From positions 1 to 5,373 of the forward strand of contig CAMAQQ010000097.1 of assembly GCA_945860575.1 (NCBI GenBank): 5,373 nt of DNA. The letters run 5' to 3'. Positions 1 through 5,373 of the stretch are shown here, piece after piece. This DNA comes from Ferrithrix thermotolerans DSM 19514. GTDB lineage: Bacteria; Actinomycetota; Acidimicrobiia; Acidimicrobiales; Ilumatobacteraceae. The notes beneath the pieces were generated by a model. It was not told where the DNA came from. It saw only the letters and a program-made list of their open reading frames with translations, and ran no database searches. Every line of letters begins with the position of its first letter. Position 1 is the first letter of the stretch. The position numbers and the translations under genes were made by a program.

Positions 1-35
1 GATGCAGTACGCAAACGCCTCGAACTTACTGCATC
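1..35 (-). terminator. Inverted repeat after the last gene, candidate (possibly bidirectional) terminator
   Basis: The 9-bp arms GATGCAGTA (1-9) and TACTGCATC (27-35) are perfectly complementary and are separated by a 17-nt loop. The repeat lies 7 nt beyond the arylsulfatase stop codon (43-45, TAG on the minus strand), where the operon transcript would be expected to end. Read on the plus strand, the stem is followed by the T-rich run TTAATTT (36-42), so it could also stop a convergent gene coming from the left. The stem is only 4/9 G+C and the loop is long, so the hairpin is weak. The run that would follow it on the minus strand lies outside the window, and the stem itself may extend past base 1. 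Confidence 0.35.
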
Positions 36-42
36 TTAATTT

Positions 43-2379
43 CTATTGTGTGCTGAGGCTGGCACGAAACTCGCCTTCGCGAATTATGTCTTGAATCTCT
101 TTTGGTGGTTCATCTAGTCTTTCGAGTGTGACGCCGATTATTTGAGCGGTGCACTCGTAGTTGTGCGGATACGGACCGACAGGCGAACCCGTGTCAACGC
201 CAACATCAAATGTCTCGCCACTCATAGAAAAAACGAGTGGCACAGTTTTTTCGATGCGACCTGTTGCGACTTCAGATTTATTGACCAACATCGAAACGGT
301 GCCACCCGCTCCAAAGCCACCGTCATAGGCAAACAAAACTTCAATTAGATGTTTACCAACATTGAGAGATTTTGCGCTTGCGAAAACAGTGTGTTCGTGA
401 CCGAACCAGTTGTAATGAAAAACGGGTCGTGCTTTGTCGTCAAGATAGAGCGACCAACCCGCCATGTTTCCGCCTTGACAGACGATGACACCGTGATTCA
501 ACTCATTAGTGACTTCAATTTCAGCGCTGATGCGATATGAACAGTTCTTTAGATTTATAACTGAACTCTCAGGCATTCGAGTGTGCGCCGATGTGTACCT
601 AATTTTTTTGAAGCCATCGAGCGAATGTGGCACAGCAAAATCCCCGTTGCGCGGTGAGCCTGGGTCACGCAATGGGTAGACACCGTATTGCTTTGCGTGC
701 TGATCAAATAGTTCTTGAAGTTCGGCGAGTTTCTCATGGTGTGATTCTGAGAGGTCTACAGCTTGCGAAAAATCTTCCGCAACGTTGTACAACTCCCAGC
801 GTTCTTGCGGGCCATCGAATTCGAAACCTTGAAAGCGAATCCAAGGCAAGCGCCCGTGAAAGCACGAAGCAATCCAGCCGTTCTCGTAGATTGCCCGATT
901 GCCCAAGATTTCGAAATATTGCGAAGTGTGAGTACTTGGTGCATTGGCGCTGTCGAAAGAATATTTCATTGATGTGCCATGTATTGGCAACTGCTCGATG
1001 CCGTTTACAGAATCTGGCGGAGTGATGCCTGCAACTTCATAAATTGTTGGCGCGATATCGACAACATGGTGAAACTGAGTTCGTAAAGTGCCGACATCGC
1101 GAATTTTCTTGGGCCATGAAATTGCAATCGCGTTGCGAGTGCCGCCGAAGTGTGAAGCAACTTGTTTCATCCACTGAAACGGTGAGTCGAGTGCCCATGC
1201 CCAACCGACATTGAAATGATTTTCGCATTTTGCCGTGCCGAAATCGGCGATGTGCTCAAGTAGCCACTCGGGATCTTCAGGTACACCGTTTTGAAACGAC
1301 GGCGCACTCCATGCACCGTGAATAGTGCCTTCGGCAGAAGCGCCGTTGTCGCCAGTGATGTAAATAATCAAAGTGTTATCGGCGATATCAAGATCGTCGA
1401 GTGCATCAATCACTCGTTTGATTTGTGCATCTGTGTGGGCAAGAAACCCAGCAAAAACTTCCATTAGTCTTTGTGCGACCGGTCTAAATCGCTCCGGGTA
1501 GTCATCCCATGACGGAATCTGTTCTGGCCGTTTTGTGAGTGCCGTACCTTGTGGAATGACACCAAGTTTCAACTGACGTTCGTAGATCTCTTGGCGAAGT
1601 TCGTCCCAGCCGCCATCAAATTTGCCTTTATATTTCTCGATCCATTCTTGCGGCACATGATGAGGTGCATGAACCGCCGGTGTCGAGAAATAGCAGAAAA
1701 AAGGCTTATTCGGCGAGGATGCTTTTTGTCGTTGCATCCAAGTGATTGTTTGATCGGCGAGATCTTGCGTGAGGTGATAATTGGGTTTGCCGAGATGTGG
1801 CGAGATCGGTGTCGTCTGGTCGTAAACAGGCGGCTCATATTGCGAAGATTCTGCGCCCATGATTCCGTAGAAGCGATCAAAACCTAAACCAGTTGGCCAT
1901 CGATCAAACGGCCCAGCGGGGCTTTGCTCCCACGATGGTGTCAAGTGCCATTTGCCAAAGCACGCGGTGCTGTAGCCAGACATTCGAAGAACTTGGGCAA
2001 CAGTTGCCGACTCAGGGGGTATTGCGCTGTCGTAACCAGGAAACGAATTGGCTATTTCAGTGATGCCGCCCATGTGGACTGTGTGGTGATTGCGGCCAGT
2101 CAATAGAGCGGCGCGCGTCGGAGAGCAAAGTGCAGTTGTGTGAAACTGGTTGTAACGCAAACCCTGTTTAGCAATTTTGTCGAGACCCGGCGTCGTAACC
2201 GGCCCACCGAAATTACCGAATGATCCAAACCCAACATCGTCGAGCATGATCAATAAAATATTCGGCGCGTCGGTAGGTGCTTCCGACGCCACAAGTTTTT
2301 CGGGTTTTGAATCTGTTATAACTTTCTTGATCTCGCCCGAAAACTTTGGTGTTGCGCGAGGGAGATTTTCTTGGCTCAC
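43..2379 (-). CDS. Formylglycine-dependent arylsulfatase (type I sulfatase, large AtsD-like form)
   Basis: This 778-residue enzyme of the alkaline phosphatase-like sulfatase family should hydrolyse a sulfate ester to an alcohol or phenol plus sulfate. The active site looks complete: DD at 47-48 and DN at 344-345 (calcium ligands), the CSPTR motif at 85-89 whose Cys85 becomes formylglycine, GKWH at 142-145 (Lys143, His145), His237 and Lys405. After the catalytic core (about 38-560), residues about 610-760 look like a beta-rich, lectin- or laminin-G-like C-terminal domain, as in large actinobacterial sulfatases such as mycobacterial AtsD. The N-terminus has no signal peptide, so a cytoplasmic site is likely, which means the substrate must be imported. 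The start is GTG and overlaps the upstream TGA by 4 nt (GTGA). No good Shine-Dalgarno sequence precedes it, so translational coupling is inferred. The formylglycine-generating enzyme needed for maturation is not in the window. The family call is firm; the substrate is unknown. Confidence 0.95.
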   Translation of the reverse strand: MSQENLPRATPKFSGEIKKVITDSKPEKLVASEAPTDAPNILLIMLDDVGFGSFGNFGGPVTTPGLDKIAKQGLRYNQFHTTALCSPTRAALLTGRNHHTVHMGGITEIANSFPGYDSAIPPESATVAQVLRMSGYSTACFGKWHLTPSWEQSPAGPFDRWPTGLGFDRFYGIMGAESSQYEPPVYDQTTPISPHLGKPNYHLTQDLADQTITWMQRQKASSPNKPFFCYFSTPAVHAPHHVPQEWIEKYKGKFDGGWDELRQEIYERQLKLGVIPQGTALTKRPEQIPSWDDYPERFRPVAQRLMEVFAGFLAHTDAQIKRVIDALDDLDIADNTLIIYITGDNGASAEGTIHGAWSAPSFQNGVPEDPEWLLEHIADFGTAKCENHFNVGWAWALDSPFQWMKQVASHFGGTRNAIAISWPKKIRDVGTLRTQFHHVVDIAPTIYEVAGITPPDSVNGIEQLPIHGTSMKYSFDSANAPSTHTSQYFEILGNRAIYENGWIASCFHGRLPWIRFQGFEFDGPQERWELYNVAEDFSQAVDLSESHHEKLAELQELFDQHAKQYGVYPLRDPGSPRNGDFAVPHSLDGFKKIRYTSAHTRMPESSVINLKNCSYRISAEIEVTNELNHGVIVCQGGNMAGWSLYLDDKARPVFHYNWFGHEHTVFASAKSLNVGKHLIEVLFAYDGGFGAGGTVSMLVNKSEVATGRIEKTVPLVFSMSGETFDVGVDTGSPVGPYPHNYECTAQIIGVTLERLDEPPKEIQDIIREGEFRASLSTQ
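2376..2379 (-). other. 4-nt stop/start overlap (GTGA) coupling MBL-fold protein to arylsulfatase
   Basis: On the minus strand the bases read GTGA. GTG starts the arylsulfatase and TGA ends the upstream MBL-fold gene. The 20 bases before the GTG contain no purine-rich Shine-Dalgarno run. The arylsulfatase is therefore probably translated by ribosomes that terminate on the preceding gene, which would tie the amounts of the two proteins together. The overlap supports GTG as the true start. Confidence 0.7.
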
Positions 2380-4094
2380 GACCGCAGACCGTCGATATCG
2401 AACACGCCAAGTGCGCTTTTGGCAGTCGCAAGATCGCCTTCAATTTGTACTTCGCCCGAGTCAATAGCCTCGGACAAAGTCACCACGCCCGTCAAAATAT
2501 CTGCCCACTTTTCAATCGTGCAAGTGACTTGAATTTTCGCATCTCGTCCGTCGGTCTGCTTGGCAATACAGTTTCGAATGTGCAGACCAGTTTTGTCATG
2601 ACTCGTGAAGTTGAAACCGATATTTGCGTCAATGCCAACAGCACGCTCAGGGTCAAGCATCACTCGCAAAATGTGCACTGATCTCTCAGCAGGTGCAGAA
2701 ACAATCTGTCTGCGAGTAAGTCGGTGAGTATTGAATCGCGTCAAATCAAGTGTGCCGTCAAGATCGCGGGCTCGGGTTAAACACCAATTTCGAATGTTCG
2801 CTGCAGTTGTTCGTTGAGCAATCAGTCGAAGCGTGCTTGCGAGTAACTCGCGATCCGAAGTTTCACTATCACTGCTGTAACTAAGCCACGACCCAAGTTC
2901 GCATGCCCAACGCAAATCATCATTTTGTATAGCTTCTCGAGTGATTTTGCGCACAGTCTCGCGGCCGCCGAAACCAGAGATCATGCGATCTGAGTGTTCG
3001 ATTCTGGGCAACGGAAACAGGTTCGCGGGGTCACCATCAAACCAGCCAAATAATCCTGTGCGAATTTGACGAACGTGATGTTCTGCGACGCCGTAAAACT
3101 CTGAAGTTAAATTGTCGTCGTCAAAGAAATCTGGCAGATGAATCGTGTGCGCAAGTTCTGTGCTCGTGTAGCCACGGTTTGTTAACCGAACTGTTTGATC
3201 CCACAAAAACTGGATTGAGTCACGATATTTGGTGACGCGGTCGAGAATTTCGTCGGCGCCACTAATCGGCATGCCATGTGCTCCGATCAAATGAGCAGCG
3301 TTGAGCGTGAGCAAGTGGTCAATGCCAGTGAGCATTATCCGCGGGTCGCGATATTCTTCACCGCGAATTGCAAAAATATTGAATAGAACTGGCCAAACTA
3401 AGTTGTTGACCGCACAGCCGAGTGCGCTGAACCAATAAGTTACAGAATCATCTGCGTCAGAAGGTGCTGGTGTTACGTCAATACTTAAACCGGCAACTTC
3501 AATAGTGCAATGTGAGTTGAAAGTGTTTTTAGGTTCAATAAAACCGTTCGTCTGAGTTGTGTGCTCTGGGTTGCGGTAGAAACGACCCAAGCCGACATTG
3601 ACAATGCCGTCTGGGCCATCTTGAGGCAGAGTGATGGCAAATTGCTCAACTAATCCACGACCGTATGCCGGTGCAATTTCGGCGGTTGCTCGCACCCGGT
3701 TATGGGCGATCTTCTCGTGTCCCCAAATTTGAACTTCTCGTGTTAGGTCTTCGTCAAGCACTGCTTGTGTACCCGAAACATAATGAAAATGCGTGTAAAG
3801 AACTGCAACTATTGGACGGGATGTTTTGGTGCGCAACTCTACGATTGCGGCACGCATTTCTTCAATTGACTCGCCCGTGTCAATTGCGATGATTCCGTCA
3901 GGAGCATCAATAAATGTTTGATTCGATAAGCCGTTGCCGACTAAACACCAAACACCTTGACGAACTTCGTAAAAATTTCTTACAAGGCGCTGCGAATGTT
4001 CGGCGTGATCGCGGTGAGTCATTTGACCACTTGGCAAGGTGATTGTGTTTCGATTATCTGGTTCGAAACTTCTTGCACGCTTTGATTTGGTCAT
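2376..4094 (-). CDS. Alkylsulfatase-type metallo-beta-lactamase-fold protein with altered metal site
   Basis: This 572-residue protein has the layout of the SdsA1/BDS1 alkylsulfatases (type III sulfatases): an MBL-fold domain (about 40-275), the helical dimerization region (about 285-425, with the hallmark GLFGWFDGDPANLFPLP at 347-363), and a C-terminal SCP2-like domain (about 445-572). Canonical relatives cleave primary alkyl sulfates such as dodecyl sulfate with two zinc ions. The usual THxHxDHxxG motif reads THFHYVSG here (101-108): His102 and His104 remain, but the Asp and third His are Val106 and Ser107. The acidic ligands after the TP turn (208-209) and about 20 residues on also seem replaced (near Ser212 and Asn231, by recalled alignment), while His273 may match the last ligand. 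It may therefore bind one metal or none, or act on a different substrate. There is no signal peptide, although SdsA1 itself is secreted. ATG start, 2 nt after the oxygenase stop; it overlaps the arylsulfatase by 4 nt. The architecture is firm; catalytic activity is uncertain. Confidence 0.88.
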   Translation of the reverse strand: MTKSKRARSFEPDNRNTITLPSGQMTHRDHAEHSQRLVRNFYEVRQGVWCLVGNGLSNQTFIDAPDGIIAIDTGESIEEMRAAIVELRTKTSRPIVAVLYTHFHYVSGTQAVLDEDLTREVQIWGHEKIAHNRVRATAEIAPAYGRGLVEQFAITLPQDGPDGIVNVGLGRFYRNPEHTTQTNGFIEPKNTFNSHCTIEVAGLSIDVTPAPSDADDSVTYWFSALGCAVNNLVWPVLFNIFAIRGEEYRDPRIMLTGIDHLLTLNAAHLIGAHGMPISGADEILDRVTKYRDSIQFLWDQTVRLTNRGYTSTELAHTIHLPDFFDDDNLTSEFYGVAEHHVRQIRTGLFGWFDGDPANLFPLPRIEHSDRMISGFGGRETVRKITREAIQNDDLRWACELGSWLSYSSDSETSDRELLASTLRLIAQRTTAANIRNWCLTRARDLDGTLDLTRFNTHRLTRRQIVSAPAERSVHILRVMLDPERAVGIDANIGFNFTSHDKTGLHIRNCIAKQTDGRDAKIQVTCTIEKWADILTGVVTLSEAIDSGEVQIEGDLATAKSALGVFDIDGLRS

Positions 4095-4096
4095 AC

Positions 4097-5074
4097 TTAA
4101 GTGTAATTCGTGTGTTGAGTCGTGTCTGGAGAAACTTCATCTGGCCAATTTGAGTGCCAGATATTGGTGGCACTTGTACCGACATGCAGTGGCGCCCGAT
4201 CAAAGTTAGCCAATGGCTCAAGTAATGGTTTCACAATTACATCCCATCGTGGTTTTGAAAAAAATGGAAACGATTGACGATGTTTGCCTGTTCGGTTGAT
4301 AACTCGATGCGGTGTAGAAATCAAGCGTCCACCACTCCAAAGTTCAAGCATGTCACCAACATTCAGAACCATTCCGTCTGGTGGGCACTCTGCGGTAATC
4401 CATTGATCGTCGAGCCTGCGAACTTCTAAACCGCCAATCGGATCGTGTGCCAGCAATGTCAGCAAATTGAAATCTTTATGTGGGTGTTGTCCCCAAGTAT
4501 CACTTGTAGGTGGAGTTGGCGGATAATTGAGCAAAGTCATATTCGTCAGTGGATTCTTCATGCAATCAAAAATATATTTCTCGTCGATCCCCATGATTTT
4601 GCACAGCGCAATGATTAAATATTCACTCACACGAGTCAGTTCACGCCAGTAGTTCATAACCGGTGTCTTTACATCGTCTGCGATATCAGGCCACTTGTTT
4701 GGACCATAAAGATTGCAATCTTTACAAATCTGATCACTTGGGTCTGTCTCGTTATGCAGTTTCCAGGCCTCGTATTGATCGGCGTTTCCTTTGCCCGAGT
4801 TCGGCGTAAAAAAACCCAGTGGTACGAAGCCTCGATAGTTGCCTTTTACCACGGTGTCTTTGAGCAGAACATCGCGCGGTGTATCAAAAACGGTGGCGAC
4901 AGCATTGCGCATCTCTGAGACTGTCTTGGCCGCAACTTGATGGCCGATAATGATCGCAAAGCCAACTTCGCTCAACGCTTTGTAAAGCAACTCTGCAGAC
5001 TTCGTGAATTCGAAAGTTTCTTGATTATTGATAACCAGTGCCGAGATGTCAACGATCGGCAGTCGCTTATCCAT
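4097..5074 (-). CDS. Fe(II)/2-oxoglutarate-dependent oxygenase, isopenicillin N synthase-like family
   Basis: This 325-residue soluble protein has the length and order of the isopenicillin N synthase/flavanone hydroxylase-like oxygenases. The N-terminal non-haem dioxygenase region (about 5-130) opens with PIVDISAL (6-13) and includes GFAIIIGH (38-45) and YRGF (80-83). The catalytic double-stranded beta-helix (about 175-275) carries the iron triad His199-x-Asp201 and His256. The RxS pair Arg266/Ser268 should hold the 2-oxoglutarate carboxylate, and Tyr184 sits in the usual NYPP position. All key residues are present, so an active enzyme that hydroxylates or oxidises a small molecule is expected. 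The substrate cannot be told: this family covers beta-lactam, flavonoid, gibberellin and many unassigned bacterial reactions. The ATG start is 8 nt after the upstream TAA, with only a weak AGAG before it; the stop lies 2 nt before the next ATG. Alkyl sulfates can be cleaved by 2-oxoglutarate enzymes (AtsK), but those belong to the TauD family, so the parallel is only suggestive. Confidence 0.92.
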   Translation of the reverse strand: MDKRLPIVDISALVINNQETFEFTKSAELLYKALSEVGFAIIIGHQVAAKTVSEMRNAVATVFDTPRDVLLKDTVVKGNYRGFVPLGFFTPNSGKGNADQYEAWKLHNETDPSDQICKDCNLYGPNKWPDIADDVKTPVMNYWRELTRVSEYLIIALCKIMGIDEKYIFDCMKNPLTNMTLLNYPPTPPTSDTWGQHPHKDFNLLTLLAHDPIGGLEVRRLDDQWITAECPPDGMVLNVGDMLELWSGGRLISTPHRVINRTGKHRQSFPFFSKPRWDVIVKPLLEPLANFDRAPLHVGTSATNIWHSNWPDEVSPDTTQHTNYT

Positions 5075-5082
5075 TGCTCTAG

Positions 5083-5373
5083 TTAATCAGAAGCGTGGTT
5101 CTGAACATGTTGAAACCCGAAGCGACCCTTAATGCAAAGGTTGCCGTTTGTTACAGAGTGATCGCTTGGTGATGTGACTTTGACAATCGTGTTGTCTTGC
5201 ACATGCAAGGTGAGCGCACATCCGACCCCGCAATACGGGCAAATCGTATCCGTCTGAGTTTGTTCAGGTTCGTTCCATGTGCCGTCTTGGCGCATGTCGT
5301 ATTCACTTGTAAACATCAGCGCACCGGTTGGGCAAACTTGAATGCAGTTACCGCAATAAACACATGCCGAATC
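5083..5373 (-). CDS. Formate dehydrogenase-like iron-sulfur protein, C-terminal catalytic part absent; 5' end outside window
   Basis: The frame is open to the right edge, so the true start lies beyond base 5373; the ATG at 5316 is internal. The visible 96 residues begin with a ferredoxin-type [4Fe-4S] motif, CVYCGNCIQVCP (codons at about 5364-5329). After a short linker comes the N-terminal [4Fe-4S] module of the molybdopterin oxidoreductase family: CPYCGVGC, then NLCIKGRFGFQ about 30 residues later. This order matches NAD-linked and membrane-type formate dehydrogenase alpha subunits, and more loosely NuoG. All eight cluster cysteines are intact. In known enzymes another 600 or more residues follow, carrying the bis-MGD cofactor and the catalytic Cys or Sec. 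Here TAA (5083-5085) ends the frame 16 residues after the last cysteine, and an unrelated oxygenase starts 8 nt later. It is either a truncated remnant of a rearranged gene or a stand-alone electron-transfer protein. The identity of the modules is firm; function is open. Confidence 0.85.
   Translation of the reverse strand, partial: DSACVYCGNCIQVCPTGALMFTSEYDMRQDGTWNEPEQTQTDTICPYCGVGCALTLHVQDNTIVKVTSPSDHSVTNGNLCIKGRFGFQHVQNHASD

Noticed and set aside
627..1025. Plus-strand open frame of 132 codons inside the arylsulfatase gene
   Set aside because: It lies fully antisense to a well-supported sulfatase, has an Arg/Cys-rich composition typical of a shadow frame, and contains no recognisable motif.
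1549..1887. Plus-strand open frame of 112 codons, and an overlapping minus-strand frame at 1569-1880
   Set aside because: Both lie within the sulfatase catalytic region in other frames and show shadow-like composition without motifs.
2346..2681. Plus-strand open frame of 111 codons across the MBL/arylsulfatase junction
   Set aside because: It is antisense to two supported genes, with no family resemblance and no ribosome binding site.
4097..5074. Frameshifted continuation of formate dehydrogenase in the following gene
   Set aside because: The downstream frame is a complete 2-oxoglutarate oxygenase with its own iron and co-substrate residues, so a simple frameshift cannot restore a dehydrogenase.
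5071..5085. Selenocysteine or read-through explanation for the short formate dehydrogenase frame
   Set aside because: The stop is TAA, not TGA. Formate dehydrogenase Sec lies about 90 residues further on, and translation past the stop gives no formate dehydrogenase-like sequence.
1..5373. CRISPR arrays, tRNA/rRNA genes, insertion sequences
   Set aside because: No regularly spaced repeats, cloverleaf-like segment, transposase reading frame or terminal repeats were seen, and coding genes fill nearly the whole window.

Overview
The window is a stretch of bacterial DNA, about half G+C by eye, in which almost every base is coding on the minus strand. Four genes follow one another without real intergenic space and read from right to left. 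They are the 3' end of a formate dehydrogenase-type iron-sulfur protein (5373 to 5083), an isopenicillin N synthase-like Fe(II)/2-oxoglutarate oxygenase (5074 to 4097), an alkylsulfatase-type metallo-beta-lactamase-fold protein (4094 to 2376), and a large formylglycine-dependent arylsulfatase (2379 to 43). The junctions are +8, +2 and -4 nt, so the set looks like one polycistronic unit whose promoter lies beyond the right edge.

The arylsulfatase most resembles the large, signal-peptide-less sulfatases of the mycobacterial AtsD type. Together with the intermediate base composition, this suggests an actinobacterium, perhaps an aquatic or uncultured one. That is an inference from recalled protein families, not a taxonomic result.

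Functionally, two different sulfatase folds lie side by side: the FGly type (type I) and the alkylsulfatase MBL type (type III). A mononuclear iron oxygenase precedes them. This suggests uptake and breakdown of an organic sulfate ester, or tailoring of one, but the substrate cannot be read from the sequence.

Two points stand out. First, the MBL-fold protein keeps the alkylsulfatase architecture (dimerization and C-terminal regions) but has lost part of the metal-binding HxHxDH motif (HFHYVS here), and probably the acidic ligands too. Second, the formate dehydrogenase-like protein stops with TAA right after the N-terminal [4Fe-4S] module of the molybdopterin domain. The whole catalytic part is missing, and the next gene starts 8 nt later.

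The left edge (1 to 42) is the only non-coding stretch of any size. It holds a perfect 9-bp inverted repeat just past the last stop codon, a candidate terminator. No RNA genes, insertion sequences, CRISPR arrays or attachment sites were seen.
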